Positions 24,263 through 34,936 are shown, numbered from the stretch's first letter. The stretch: 51,686 nt of DNA from CAZIGM01 sp964538675 (GCA_964538675.1 CAZIGM010000009.1:1-51686), one strand, 5' to 3'. The notes: generated by a model from the letters alone, not told the origin. Numbers and translations: made by a program.

Positions 24263-27200
24263 TTGTCAGGACATCTTGTACAGTTAGGAAAAAGGCAACG
24301 AAGAAGTTATGCAAGAATTAAAGAGGTACTTGACGTACCTAACCTTATTGAAATTCAAATCAAGTCTTATCAGTGGTTTTTAAATGATGGATTGAGAGAA
24401 ATGTTTAAAGATATTTCACCAATTCAAGATTTCACTGGGAATTTGATCTTGGAGTTTTTTGACTATAGCTTAGGAGAATCAAAGTATTCTATTGATGACT
24501 CCAAAGAACGTGATGTGACTTATTCTGCTCCACTAAGAGCGAAGGTTCGTTTAATTAATAAAGAGACTGGTGAAGTTAAAGAACAAGAGGTCTTTATGGG
24601 AGACTTTCCATTAATGACTGATACCGGGACTTTTATTATTAATGGCGCAGAGAGGGTTATTGTAAGTCAACTTGTACGTTCTCCAAGTGTTTATTTTAGT
24701 ACTAAAATTGACAAAAATGGCAAGAAGACATTTACTTCCACTGTTATACCTAACAGAGGAGCATGGTTAGAATTAGAAACTGACGTAAAAGATATTATTT
24801 ATGTTAGAATTGATCGTACTAGGAAGCTACCTGTGACGGTTCTTTTAAGGGCTTTGGGATTTAGCACTGATGATGAAATTATCGAATTATTAGGTGATAA
24901 TGAGTACATAAGGAATACACTTGATAAAGATAATACAGATTCAACAGAAAAAGCTCTGCTAGAAATTTATGAACGTCTGCGTCCAGGAGAACCTCCAACT
25001 GTTGATAATGCAAAAAGTTTATTGGAATCAAGATTTTTTGATCCGAAAAGATACGATTTAGCTGATGTAGGACGTTACAAAATTAATAAAAAGCTTCACA
25101 TAAAAAATAGATTATTCAATCAAAAGATAGCTGAAAATCTAATAAATCCTCATACTGGAGAAATAATTGCTGAAGCGGGGCAGGTAATTGATCGTAGGTT
25201 ACTAAATAAGTTAATTCCTTTTTTAGATAATGGTGTTAATTTTGTTAACTATGAGCCTGTTGGTGGTGTTTTAGAAGAAGCTATTCCACTCCAATCTATT
25301 AAAGTATTTTCACCGGTAGAGGAGAATCAGATAATTAAGATTATTTCTAATCAAAATATTGATAAGGATATTAAGAATATAACTCCTTCTGATATTATAT
25401 CCTCTATTGATTATTTTATTAATTTATTGTATGGAGTAGGTAATACTGATGATATCGATCATTTAGGTAATCGTCGTTTACGTTCGGTTGGTGAGTTATT
25501 ACAGAATCAGTTTAGGATTGGTCTATCTCGAATGGAGAGAGTTGTTCGTGAAAGGATGTCTATTCAAGATGTGAATATGATTACACCGCAAGCTTTAATT
25601 AATATTAGACCTGTTATAGCTTCGATTAAGGAATTCTTTGGGAGCAGTCAATTATCTCAATTTATGGATCAAACAAATCCATTATCTGAATTAACTCACA
25701 AAAGACGTCTAAGTGCTTTAGGTCCAGGAGGGCTGACTAGAGAAAGAGCAGGCTTCGAGGTTCGTGATGTGCATCATTCTCATTATGGTAGAATGTGTCC
25801 AATCGAAACGCCAGAAGGTCCAAATATTGGTTTGATAAATTCTTTATCTAGTTTTGCAAGGGTTAACGAATATGGATTTATAGAAACACCATATAGAAAA
25901 GTAGATCCAGATACTAACCTAATTACAAGTGAGATAGTTTATTTAACGGCTGATGAGGAGGATAACTATGTTATCGCCCAAGCGAATGTTAAATTTGATA
26001 TTGATGGAAACTTTTTAGAAGAAGAAGTAGTTTCAAGATATAAAGATGAAAATATTGTAATAGCAAAAGAAAAAGTTGATTTTATTGATGTTTCTCCAAA
26101 ACAGGTTGTTTCAGTTGCAACAGCAATGATTCCATTTTTGGAAAACGACGATTCAAACCGTGCTTTAATGGGGTCTAATATGCAACGACAAGCAGTTCCA
26201 CTTTTAATTCCACAGGCGCCATATATTGGGACAGGAATGGAATACAAAACTGCTAAAGATTCTGGCGTTTGTATAGTTTCAAAGCATGAAGGTATTGTAG
26301 AAAGAGTTGATGCTAAAGAGATAACTATACGAATACAAAAAGAAATAGATGGAAACATGGTAAGTGGTGATTTATTCAAATATAAACTTCACAAGTTTGT
26401 TCGCTCTAATCAAGGAACTTGTATTAATCAAAGACCTTTGGTTAAGAAAGGCGACAAAGTAAAGATTGGGGAAACAATTGCGGATGGTCCTTCCACGGAA
26501 ATGGGCGAGCTGGCTCTTGGAAGAAATGTAGTGGTAGCATTTATGACTTGGGAAGGATATAACTATGAAGATGCTATTCTAATAAGTGAAAAGTTAGTAA
26601 AAGAGGATGTCTATACCTCTATTCATATAGAGGAATATGAATCTGAGGCTCGTGATACAAAGCTAGGACCAGAAGAAATAACAAGAGATATACCTAATGT
26701 AGGTGAAGAAGCATTAAAAAATCTAGATGAGCGTGGAATAATTCGAATTGGAGCTGAGATTCGTCCCGGAGATATATTAGTTGGGAAGGTAACTCCAAAG
26801 GGAGTTACTGAATTAACGGCGGAAGAGCGTTTATTACATGCAATATTTGGTGAGAAAGCTCGTGAAGTTCGGGATACATCGTTAAGAGCACCACATGGAC
26901 AGGATGGAATAATAGTAGATGTCAAGGTATTTACAAGGGAAAATGGTGATGAACTTCCCCCTGGTGTTAATTTTTTAGTACGTGTGTATATTGCTCAGAA
27001 ACGTAAGATATCTCAAGGGGATAAAATGGCTGGGCGTCATGGTAACAAGGGTGTAATAGCAAGAATATTACCGGAAGAGGATATGCCTTTCTTACCAGAT
27101 GGCACCCCTGTTGAAATTGTATTAAATCCATTAGGTGTTCCATCAAGGATGAATATAGGACAAGTATTAGAGGTTCATCTTGGATGGGCAGCGAAAACAT

Positions 27201-27787
27201 TAGGTGTTTATATTGCAACACCTGTATTTGATGGAGCCAGAGAGAACGATGTTTTTGATGCCTTAGAAGAAGCTGGTTATTCCAGAGATGGTAAAACAAT
27301 TCTTTACGATGGACGAAGTGGAGAACAGTTTGAAAGAAGAGTTACTATTGGTGTTATGTATATGATAAAACTGCTACATATGGTAGATGATAAAATACAT
27401 GCACGTTCAACAGGACCTTATTCGTTAGTTACGCAACAGCCACTGGGTGGTAAGGCACAATTTGGTGGTCAAAGATTCGGTGAAATGGAAGTTTGGGCAT
27501 TAGAAGCTTATGGTGCTGCTTACACTTTACAGGAAATATTGACAGTTAAATCTGACGATGTTGTTGGACGTGTTAAAACCTACGAATCTATTGTTAAAGG
27601 TGAAAATGTGCCTGAGCCAGGTGTACCGGAGTCATTTAAGGTACTTATTAAGGAACTTCAAAGTTTAGGATTGGACGTAAAAATCCTTTCAGGAGATGAA
27701 CAAGAAATAGAAATTAAGGAATTAGATAACGAAGAAGACACTGATAGTGAAAAACTAACTCTAAATCTTGAAGGCGAAGAAGATTAA
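24263..27787 (+). CDS. rpoB: RNA polymerase beta subunit
   Basis: A 1174-aa beta subunit. The rifampicin region SSQLSQFMDQTNPLSELTHK and RRLSALGPGG has the wild-type residues at the common resistance positions. Catalytic-region motifs EVRDVH, CPIETPEGPNIGLI and GDKMAGRHGNKGV are intact, and the C-terminal rpoC-facing clamp (MEVWALEAYGAAYTLQE) is complete. I chose TTG at 24263 with AAGGGGTG 6 nt upstream, giving MSGHLVQLG; an in-frame GTG at 24254 lies inside that ribosome site. It is 35 nt from rpoC. Confidence 0.97.
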   Translation: MSGHLVQLGKRQRRSYARIKEVLDVPNLIEIQIKSYQWFLNDGLREMFKDISPIQDFTGNLILEFFDYSLGESKYSIDDSKERDVTYSAPLRAKVRLINKETGEVKEQEVFMGDFPLMTDTGTFIINGAERVIVSQLVRSPSVYFSTKIDKNGKKTFTSTVIPNRGAWLELETDVKDIIYVRIDRTRKLPVTVLLRALGFSTDDEIIELLGDNEYIRNTLDKDNTDSTEKALLEIYERLRPGEPPTVDNAKSLLESRFFDPKRYDLADVGRYKINKKLHIKNRLFNQKIAENLINPHTGEIIAEAGQVIDRRLLNKLIPFLDNGVNFVNYEPVGGVLEEAIPLQSIKVFSPVEENQIIKIISNQNIDKDIKNITPSDIISSIDYFINLLYGVGNTDDIDHLGNRRLRSVGELLQNQFRIGLSRMERVVRERMSIQDVNMITPQALINIRPVIASIKEFFGSSQLSQFMDQTNPLSELTHKRRLSALGPGGLTRERAGFEVRDVHHSHYGRMCPIETPEGPNIGLINSLSSFARVNEYGFIETPYRKVDPDTNLITSEIVYLTADEEDNYVIAQANVKFDIDGNFLEEEVVSRYKDENIVIAKEKVDFIDVSPKQVVSVATAMIPFLENDDSNRALMGSNMQRQAVPLLIPQAPYIGTGMEYKTAKDSGVCIVSKHEGIVERVDAKEITIRIQKEIDGNMVSGDLFKYKLHKFVRSNQGTCINQRPLVKKGDKVKIGETIADGPSTEMGELALGRNVVVAFMTWEGYNYEDAILISEKLVKEDVYTSIHIEEYESEARDTKLGPEEITRDIPNVGEEALKNLDERGIIRIGAEIRPGDILVGKVTPKGVTELTAEERLLHAIFGEKAREVRDTSLRAPHGQDGIIVDVKVFTRENGDELPPGVNFLVRVYIAQKRKISQGDKMAGRHGNKGVIARILPEEDMPFLPDGTPVEIVLNPLGVPSRMNIGQVLEVHLGWAAKTLGVYIATPVFDGARENDVFDALEEAGYSRDGKTILYDGRSGEQFERRVTIGVMYMIKLLHMVDDKIHARSTGPYSLVTQQPLGGKAQFGGQRFGEMEVWALEAYGAAYTLQEILTVKSDDVVGRVKTYESIVKGENVPEPGVPESFKVLIKELQSLGLDVKILSGDEQEIEIKELDNEEDTDSEKLTLNLEGEED

Positions 27788-27822
27788 TAAAAATACGCTT
27801 ATAACTAAGGGAGGTGTGCCCT

Positions 27823-30800
27823 TTGATAGATGTAAATAATTTTGAAGCTATGAAAATTGGATTGGCATCTTCAGAAAAAATTCGGTCATGGTCATTTGGA
27901 GAAGTCAAAAAACCAGAGACAATAAACTATCGTACTTTAAAACCAGAAAAAGAAGGGTTATTTTGCGAAAAGATTTTTGGACCAACAAAAGATTGGGAAT
28001 GTCATTGCGGTAAATATAAGCGTGTAAGATATAAGGGCGTTGTTTGTGACCGTTGTGGCGTTGAAGTTACAAGATCAAAAGTTCGTCGTGAAAGAATGGC
28101 GCATATTGAGTTGGCAGCTCCGGTTTCACATATTTGGTATTTTAAAGGAATACCTAGTAGAATGGGATTAATTTTAGACATGTCTCCACGATCATTAGAA
28201 GAAGTAATATATTTTGCCTCTTATGTAGTTAGTGATCCAGGTGAAACACCTTTAGAGAAGAAACAATTACTTTCTGAGAAAGAGTTTAGAACTTATCGTG
28301 AAAAATATGGCAACAATTTTTCTGCAGGTATGGGTGCAGAAACAATTAAAAAACTTTTAGAAGACATTGATCTGGAAAAGGAAGTTAAAACTTTAAAAGA
28401 AGAATTAACAGCTGCTCAAGGTCAAAAACGTAATAGAATAATCAAACGTTTAGAAATATTAGAAGCATTTAGATATTCTGGCAATGATCCTTCTTGGATG
28501 ATATTAGATGTATTGCCAGTTATACCTCCGGAAATTCGGCCTATGGTTCAACTTGATGGAGGTAGGTTTGCAACTTCTGATTTAAATGATCTTTATAGGA
28601 GGGTAATTAATAGGAATAATCGTCTTAAAAGATTATTAGATTTGGGAGCACCTGATATTATTGTTCAGAATGAAAAAAGAATGTTACAAGAAGCTGTTGA
28701 TGCCTTAATAGATAATGGACGAAGAGGTAGACCAGTTACTGGGCCTGGTAATCGACCGTTAAAATCTCTAAGTCATATGTTAAAAGGTAAACAAGGACGT
28801 TTTCGTCAAAACTTATTAGGGAAGCGGGTAGATTATTCTGGTCGTTCCGTTATTGTTGTTGGTCCTAATTTAAAGATGTATCAATGTGGACTTCCAAAAG
28901 AAATGGCGTTGGAATTGTTTAAGCCGTTTGTTATGAAAGAATTAGTTAATAAAGAGATAGCACACAATATTAAAAGTGCAAAAAGAAAGGTTGAAAGAGT
29001 AAGCCCAGAGGTCTGGGATGTACTAGAAGATGTTATTAAAGAACATCCTGTATTATTAAACAGAGCCCCTACACTACATAGGTTAGGAATTCAAGCTTTT
29101 GAGCCTATATTAGTAGAAGGGCGAGCAATAAGACTACATCCATTGGTTTGTACAGCGTACAATGCGGATTTTGATGGAGACCAAATGGCAGTTCACGTTC
29201 CTTTATCAGCTGAAGCACAAGCTGAAGCAAGGCTATTAATGCTTGCAGCACATAATATTTTGAATCCAAAGGATGGAAAGCCAGTTGTCACACCTTCTCA
29301 GGATATGGTTTTAGGTTGTTACTATTTAACAATTGAAAAGCTGGGAGATAAAGGAGAAGGCATGATGTTTTCTACTCCTGAAGAAGCCATCTCGGCTTAT
29401 CAGAACGGACATGTATCATTGCATGCAAAAGTTGCAATTCCTACTAAAGTATTAAAGAAGACAGTATTTACTAAGCAACAACAAAATGCATTAATAGCAA
29501 CGACTGTCGGGAAAATTATATTTAATGAAATCTTCCCAGCTGATTTTCCATATATAAGTGAGCCAACAAAAGAGAATTTAATAAATGGAACACCGGAAGA
29601 TTACTTTATATATAAAAAAGGTGAAAATATTAAAGAGTTTATAGTTTCCACTCCAAATCATGGTGCGGTTACAAAAGGATATTTAGGTACAATTATTTCT
29701 GAAACATTTAGGAAATATCATACTACTGAAACGGCAATAATATTAGATAAAGTTAAAGCACTAGGTTTTATTTATTCAACAAAAGCTGGTATAACAATTG
29801 CAGTTTCAGATGTTATTATACCAAAAGAGAAATATGAAATACTTAGCGATGCAGAAGATAAAGTTCAGGGTGTAATAAAACAGTATCGTAGAGGCCTAAT
29901 TACTGATGACGAAAGATATGATCGTGTTATTACAATATGGAGTAAAGCAAAAGATGATATTACTGATGTACTAATGAATTCTTTAGACAAATTCAACTCA
30001 ATATATATGATGGCTAACTCAGGAGCTCGTGGTAATGTATCTCAGATCACGCAATTAGCTGGAATGCGAGGACTTATGGCAGCACCGTCAGGAAGAATTA
30101 TTGAACTGCCTATTAAATCTAATTTCAGAGAAGGATTAAGTGTACTTGAATATTTTATATCAACTCATGGTGCTCGTAAGGGGTTGGCAGATACAGCATT
30201 ACGTACTGCGGATTCTGGGTATTTAACCAGAAGATTAGTAGATGTGGCTCAAGATGTTATTGTTCGCGAGGATGATTGTAATACCGACAAGGGATTGAAT
30301 GTAAATACAATTACTGACGGTAGTGAAGTAATAGAAAAGTTATATGACCGAATTGTAGGAAGATTTTCCTTTGAAACCATTAAACATCCTGATACTGGTG
30401 AAGTAATTGTAAATCGAAACGAATTAATTAATGAAGATATTGCTGGAAAAATTATTGATGCCAATATTAAAAAGGTTAACATACGTTCGGTATTAAGCTG
30501 TCGTACACTTCGTGGAGTATGTAAAAAGTGTTATGGACGTAATCTTGCTACAGGTTCCGATGTTGAAATAGGTGAAGCTGTAGGAACAATCGCGGCCCAG
30601 TCTATTGGAGAACCGGGTACACAATTAACGATGAGAACATTCCATACAGGTGGAGTTGCTGGTGATGATATTACCCAAGGTTTACCAAGAATACAAGAAT
30701 TATTTGAAGCAAGAAATCCAAAAGGGCAAGCAGTAATAGCTGAATTTGATGGAGTGGTATCGGAAATTAGGGATACTAAAGATCGAAGAGAAGTTGAAGT

Positions 30801-31443
30801 AAATAATGAAGTAGAAGACAAAGTATATTCAATACCATTTGGATCAAGAATTAAAGTTGCTGTTGATCAACAATTAAATGCAGGCGATGAACTTACAGAA
30901 GGCTCTATAGATCCAAAAGAACTTCTTAAGGTAAAAGGGATTTCAGGAGTTCAAAATTATATACTTCAAGAAGTACAAAGAGTATATAGACTTCAAGGTG
31001 TTGAAATTAATGACAAGCATATTGAAATAATGATTCGTCAAATGCTTCGTAAGGTAAGAGTTGTTGAAAGCGGAGAAACAGATTTGTTGCCTGGTTCAAT
31101 GGTTGATATATACACATATGAAAAGGCGAATAAAAATGCATTTATGAATGGTAAAGAACCAGCTATAGTTAAACCCGTGCTACTAGGTATTACAAAAGCT
31201 TCATTGGAAACAGATTCATTCCTATCAGCAGCATCTTTCCAAGAAACTACGAGAGTGTTAACTGAAGCTGCTATTAAAGGCAAAGTCGACAGATTACTAG
31301 GATTAAAGGAAAATGTAATAATTGGTAAATTGATTCCAGCTGGAACGGGGCTAGCAAGATATAGAAATATAAGCATTATAGAACAGAAAGATATTAATAG
31401 TGAGTCTTTTGAGAAAATAGAGGAATCAATTGAAGTTGATTAA
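27823..31443 (+). CDS. rpoC: RNA polymerase beta' subunit
   Basis: A 1206-aa beta' subunit without the large lineage-specific insertion in the trigger loop. The N-terminal zinc ribbon (CHCGKYK...CDRCGVE), active-site NADFDGDQMAVH and the second zinc site (CRTLRGVCKKCYG) are present. The start is TTG at 27823, 8 nt after GGGAGG, giving the common IDVNNFEAMKIGLAS N terminus; the in-frame GTG at 27814 overlaps the ribosome site. It is co-transcribed with rpoB. Confidence 0.97.
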   Translation: MIDVNNFEAMKIGLASSEKIRSWSFGEVKKPETINYRTLKPEKEGLFCEKIFGPTKDWECHCGKYKRVRYKGVVCDRCGVEVTRSKVRRERMAHIELAAPVSHIWYFKGIPSRMGLILDMSPRSLEEVIYFASYVVSDPGETPLEKKQLLSEKEFRTYREKYGNNFSAGMGAETIKKLLEDIDLEKEVKTLKEELTAAQGQKRNRIIKRLEILEAFRYSGNDPSWMILDVLPVIPPEIRPMVQLDGGRFATSDLNDLYRRVINRNNRLKRLLDLGAPDIIVQNEKRMLQEAVDALIDNGRRGRPVTGPGNRPLKSLSHMLKGKQGRFRQNLLGKRVDYSGRSVIVVGPNLKMYQCGLPKEMALELFKPFVMKELVNKEIAHNIKSAKRKVERVSPEVWDVLEDVIKEHPVLLNRAPTLHRLGIQAFEPILVEGRAIRLHPLVCTAYNADFDGDQMAVHVPLSAEAQAEARLLMLAAHNILNPKDGKPVVTPSQDMVLGCYYLTIEKLGDKGEGMMFSTPEEAISAYQNGHVSLHAKVAIPTKVLKKTVFTKQQQNALIATTVGKIIFNEIFPADFPYISEPTKENLINGTPEDYFIYKKGENIKEFIVSTPNHGAVTKGYLGTIISETFRKYHTTETAIILDKVKALGFIYSTKAGITIAVSDVIIPKEKYEILSDAEDKVQGVIKQYRRGLITDDERYDRVITIWSKAKDDITDVLMNSLDKFNSIYMMANSGARGNVSQITQLAGMRGLMAAPSGRIIELPIKSNFREGLSVLEYFISTHGARKGLADTALRTADSGYLTRRLVDVAQDVIVREDDCNTDKGLNVNTITDGSEVIEKLYDRIVGRFSFETIKHPDTGEVIVNRNELINEDIAGKIIDANIKKVNIRSVLSCRTLRGVCKKCYGRNLATGSDVEIGEAVGTIAAQSIGEPGTQLTMRTFHTGGVAGDDITQGLPRIQELFEARNPKGQAVIAEFDGVVSEIRDTKDRREVEVNNEVEDKVYSIPFGSRIKVAVDQQLNAGDELTEGSIDPKELLKVKGISGVQNYILQEVQRVYRLQGVEINDKHIEIMIRQMLRKVRVVESGETDLLPGSMVDIYTYEKANKNAFMNGKEPAIVKPVLLGITKASLETDSFLSAASFQETTRVLTEAAIKGKVDRLLGLKENVIIGKLIPAGTGLARYRNISIIEQKDINSESFEKIEESIEVD

Positions 31444-31451
31444 ATTATTTA

Positions 31452-31480
31452 TTGACACACATAATAAATAGTGTTAGTCT
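31452..31480 (+). promoter_or_regulatory. Candidate promoter upstream of the L7Ae-like gene
   Basis: TTGACA (31452-31457) with TAGTCT (31475-31480) at 17-nt spacing, or TATAAA (31480-31485) at a too-long 22 nt. The -35 is perfect but the -10 is weak. It lies 8 nt after the rpoC stop. Confidence 0.4.
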
Positions 31481-31524
31481 ATAAAAGTGTGCGCGTAATT
31501 CCTGTGCTTTGGAGGATAAAAAAG

Positions 31525-31776
31525 ATGTCTTATGAAAAAGTTAAACAGGCCAAACGCTTATCAATTGGTATAAAACAAACATTAAAGGCTATTGAACAAG
31601 ATCAAGTTTTAGAGGTTATAGTAGCAAAGGACGCTGATCAACGACTAATTTCAAAAGTTGTTAAATATGGGAAAGAAAAAGGTATAAACTTATCTTATGT
31701 TGATTCAATGAAGAAGTTAGGAAAGAATTGCGGTATAGAAGTTGGTGCAGCCACTGTAGCTATATTAAAGAATTAA
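31525..31776 (+). CDS. rplGB: L7Ae-family ribosomal/kink-turn-binding protein (YbxF type)
   Basis: An 83-aa single-domain L7Ae/L30e fold protein, with LSIGIKQTLKAIEQDQVLEVIVAKDAD and the CGIEVGAATVAIL C terminus (core LGKNCGIEVGAA). Relatives in Bacillus (YbxF, YlxQ) bind kink-turn RNA. ATG at 31525 follows GGAGG. Place between rpoC and rpsL is the standard one. A hairpin terminator follows. Confidence 0.92.
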   Translation: MSYEKVKQAKRLSIGIKQTLKAIEQDQVLEVIVAKDADQRLISKVVKYGKEKGINLSYVDSMKKLGKNCGIEVGAATVAILKN

Positions 31777-31778
31777 TA

Positions 31779-31837
31779 ATTGCAAGACAAATAACTAGGT
31801 TATCTAATAACTGAGTTATTGTCATGCAATTTATTTT
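31779..31837 (+). terminator. Long hairpin, probable terminator after the L7Ae-like gene
   Basis: An imperfect stem pairs ATTGCA and GAC plus AATAACT on the left (31779-31796) with AGTTATT, GTC and TGCAAT on the right (31814-31830), followed by TTATTTT. It could end the short transcript or act as an attenuator before rpsL, since no clear separate rpsL promoter is visible in 31838-31895. Confidence 0.6.
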
Positions 31838-31895
31838 CAAACATTATGGACCGCCTGGAACTGTGGGCTTAAATGTGTGGAAGGAGGTGGCTAAT

Positions 31896-32315
31896 ATGCC
31901 AACTATTAATCAATTAGTTCGTAAAGGAAGAAAGAGTAAAGTAGTAAAATCCACAGCACCTGCATTACAAAAAGGATATAACAGTTTTCAAAAGGAACAA
32001 ACAGATTTAAGTTCACCTCAAAAGCGTGGTGTTTGTACTCGTGTAGGAACGATGACTCCAAAAAAACCGAACTCAGCTTTACGTAAATATGCGCGTGTAC
32101 GTTTAACAAATGGAATTGAAGTAACAGCTTATATTCCTGGTATTGGGCATAATCTACAAGAACATAGTGTAGTTTTAGTTCGAGGAGGACGTGTTAAAGA
32201 CTTACCAGGAGTTCGATATCATATTGTGCGTGGTGCTTTAGATACAGCAGGGGTACAAAATCGAATGCAAGCTCGTTCTAAATACGGAACAAAGCGTCCT
32301 AAAGCGAAAAAATAA
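31896..32315 (+). CDS. rpsL: Ribosomal protein S12
   Basis: A 139-aa decoding-centre protein. The TPKKPNSALRK loop and the GGRVKDLPGVRYH loop have wild-type lysines at the streptomycin-resistance positions, and the Asp that is often methylthiolated is present. ATG at 31896 has AAGGAGGTGG upstream; the frame is open 24 codons further but only the ATG gives the family start MPTINQL. It leads the str operon rpsL-rpsG-fusA-tuf. Confidence 0.97.
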   Translation: MPTINQLVRKGRKSKVVKSTAPALQKGYNSFQKEQTDLSSPQKRGVCTRVGTMTPKKPNSALRKYARVRLTNGIEVTAYIPGIGHNLQEHSVVLVRGGRVKDLPGVRYHIVRGALDTAGVQNRMQARSKYGTKRPKAKK

Positions 32316-32353
32316 TTAAATTTATTCTTATTATTAACAAAGGAGGGAAAAAT

Positions 32354-32824
32354 ATGCCACGTAAAGGACCGGTAACTCGAAGAGATGTATTACCCGATCC
32401 AATCTATAATAGTAAATTAGTTACTCGCTTAATTAATCGAATGATGGTTGATGGTAAAAAAAGTGTATCTCAACAAATTTTATATAGTGCCTTTAATATA
32501 GTAAATGATCGTACTGGAAAAGATTCTATGGAAGTATTTGATCAAGCACTAAAAAATATAATGCCAGTACTAGAAGTAAAGGCGCGTCGTGTAGGTGGGG
32601 CGAACTATCAAGTTCCTATTGAAGTTAAACCTGAAAGAAGGACAACATTAGGTTTACGTTGGTTAGTGAATTATTCTCGTCTTCGTGGGGAGAAAACAAT
32701 GGAAGAACGTCTAGCAGGAGAAATAATAGATGCTGCAAATAATACTGGAGCATCTGTTAAGAAAAGAGAAGACACACACAAAATGGCGGAAGCAAACAAA
32801 GCATTTGCTCATTATCGCTGGTAA
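32354..32824 (+). CDS. rpsG: Ribosomal protein S7
   Basis: A 156-aa 30S head protein of full length. It begins PRKGPVTRRDVLPDPIY, shows the KNIMPVLEVKARRVGGANYQ-type core around 75-95, and ends in the usual AHYRW. It nucleates 16S 3' domain assembly and in many bacteria represses the str operon. AGGAGGG is 7 nt upstream. Confidence 0.97.
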   Translation: MPRKGPVTRRDVLPDPIYNSKLVTRLINRMMVDGKKSVSQQILYSAFNIVNDRTGKDSMEVFDQALKNIMPVLEVKARRVGGANYQVPIEVKPERRTTLGLRWLVNYSRLRGEKTMEERLAGEIIDAANNTGASVKKREDTHKMAEANKAFAHYRW

Positions 32825-32863
32825 TAATCACATATACTTGAAAGTTAGAAGGGAGAAATATAT

Positions 32864-34936
32864 ATGGCAAGAGAGTTCTCCTTACAAAATACACGTAATA
32901 TAGGTATAATGGCACATATTGATGCCGGTAAAACAACAACAACTGAACGCATTCTTTATTATACTGGCCGAACACATAAGCTTGGCGAAGTACATGAAGG
33001 TGCAGCGACTATGGACTGGATGGAGCAGGAGCAGGAAAGAGGTATTACAATTACTTCAGCAGCTACAACTGCCCAATGGAAAGGATATCGTGTAAATATT
33101 ATCGATACTCCTGGACACGTAGATTTTACAGTAGAAGTTGAGCGTTCGTTACGTGTATTGGATGGAGCAGTCACAGTATTAGATGCAAAAAGTGGTGTAG
33201 AGCCACAAACAGAAACTGTTTGGAGGCAAGCCACAACATATAAGGTACCACGTATTATTTATGTAAATAAAATGGATACGATAGGTGCAGATTTTCTAAA
33301 CTCGGTAAAAACAATTGAAGATAGGTTAAAGGCAAACCCTATACCGATTCAGCTCCCGATTGGGGCAGAAGATAAATTCGAAGGAATTATTGATCTTATA
33401 AAAATGGAGGCGTTTTACTATATAGACGATCTAGGAACGGGTACAGAAGCTAGGGATATTCCTGAAGAGTATAAAGAATTAGCAGACAAGTGGAGAGCTA
33501 ATTTAGTAGAATCTGTTTCCGAAATAGATGAAGACTTAATGATGAAATATTTAGAGGGAGAAGAAATAACTAACGACGAGATTATGAAAGCTCTTCGAAA
33601 TGGAACACTAGCAGTTGAAATCTTCCCTGTATTATGTGGCTCATCATACAAGAATAAAGGTGTTCAATTAATGTTAGATGCAGTAATTGAATATTTACCT
33701 AGTCCAATAGATGTTCCAGCAATAAAAGGGAAAACTGAAGATGGAAGCGAAGAGGTTAGATCTTCTGATGACAGTGCACCATTTTCAGCACTAGCTTTTA
33801 AGATAATGACAGATCCATATGTAGGTAAGCTAACATTTTTCCGGGTGTATTCTGGCACATTACAATCAGGTTCTTATATCTTAAATTCAACAAAAAACAA
33901 GCGTGAAAGAATAGGACGTATTTTGCAGATGCACGCAAATCATAGAGAAGAGATAAGTGTAGTATATTCTGGAGATATTGCTGCGGGTGTAGGGTTAAAA
34001 GATACATCTACAGGTGATACATTATGTGATGATAAAGAAGTAATAATTTTAGAATCTATGGAATTCCCAGAGCCAGTTATTCGTTTATCAGTTGAGCCTA
34101 AATCAAAAGCTGATCAAGATAAAATGGGTATAGCGTTAGCGAAGCTAGCAGAAGAAGATCCTACATTTAAAACAAATACTGACGAAGAAACAGGTCAAAC
34201 TATTATTGCAGGTATGGGTGAATTGCATTTAGATATAATTGTAGATCGTCTTAAACGCGAATTTAAAGTTGAAGCGAACGTTGGTGCTCCACAAGTTGCG
34301 TATAAAGAGACAATTCGTACAAAAGCACAAGTTGAGGGTAAGTTTGTCCGACAGTCAGGTGGGCGTGGACAATATGGTCATGTATGGATTGAATTTGAAC
34401 CACTTGAGCAAGGTGAAGGCTTTGTTTTTGAAAATAAAATTGTTGGTGGAGTAGTTCCTAGAGAATATATTCCAGCTGTTCAAGCCGGTATTGAAGAATC
34501 TGCTCAAAATGGAATTCTGTCAGGGTATCCACTAATTGATTTTAAAGCGAAAATATATGATGGCTCATATCATGATGTAGACTCCTCGGAAATGGCATTT
34601 AAAATTGCAGGATCAATGGCATTAAAGGCTGCTAAGTCTAAATGTAGTCCAGTACTATTAGAACCTGTAATGAAAGTAGAAGTTACTGTTCCAGAGGAAT
34701 ATATGGGCGACGTAATGGGTGATCTTAACTCACGTAGAGGTAGAATAGAAGGAATGGATTCCAATTCAGGCGCACAAAGCATACGTGCATTTGTACCTTT
34801 AGCCGAGATGTTTGGTTATGCTACTTCACTTCGTTCTCGTACTCAAGGACGTGGTAACTATTCAATGCATTTTGCTCATTACGAAGAGGTTCCAAAAAAT
34901 ATTGCTGAAGGAATTGTTGAAAAACAGCAAGGATAA
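32864..34936 (+). CDS. fusA: Elongation factor G
   Basis: A 690-aa translocase GTPase. G1 is AHIDAGKTTTTE near 18-29, the switch I region holds RGITITSAAT, G3 is DTPGHVDFT, and G4 is NKMDTIGAD. Domains II to V are complete, ending in the MFGYATSLRS region. It moves tRNA and mRNA after peptide bond formation and with RRF recycles ribosomes. It starts 39 nt after rpsG with AAGGGAG upstream. Confidence 0.97.
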   Translation: MAREFSLQNTRNIGIMAHIDAGKTTTTERILYYTGRTHKLGEVHEGAATMDWMEQEQERGITITSAATTAQWKGYRVNIIDTPGHVDFTVEVERSLRVLDGAVTVLDAKSGVEPQTETVWRQATTYKVPRIIYVNKMDTIGADFLNSVKTIEDRLKANPIPIQLPIGAEDKFEGIIDLIKMEAFYYIDDLGTGTEARDIPEEYKELADKWRANLVESVSEIDEDLMMKYLEGEEITNDEIMKALRNGTLAVEIFPVLCGSSYKNKGVQLMLDAVIEYLPSPIDVPAIKGKTEDGSEEVRSSDDSAPFSALAFKIMTDPYVGKLTFFRVYSGTLQSGSYILNSTKNKRERIGRILQMHANHREEISVVYSGDIAAGVGLKDTSTGDTLCDDKEVIILESMEFPEPVIRLSVEPKSKADQDKMGIALAKLAEEDPTFKTNTDEETGQTIIAGMGELHLDIIVDRLKREFKVEANVGAPQVAYKETIRTKAQVEGKFVRQSGGRGQYGHVWIEFEPLEQGEGFVFENKIVGGVVPREYIPAVQAGIEESAQNGILSGYPLIDFKAKIYDGSYHDVDSSEMAFKIAGSMALKAAKSKCSPVLLEPVMKVEVTVPEEYMGDVMGDLNSRRGRIEGMDSNSGAQSIRAFVPLAEMFGYATSLRSRTQGRGNYSMHFAHYEEVPKNIAEGIVEKQQG

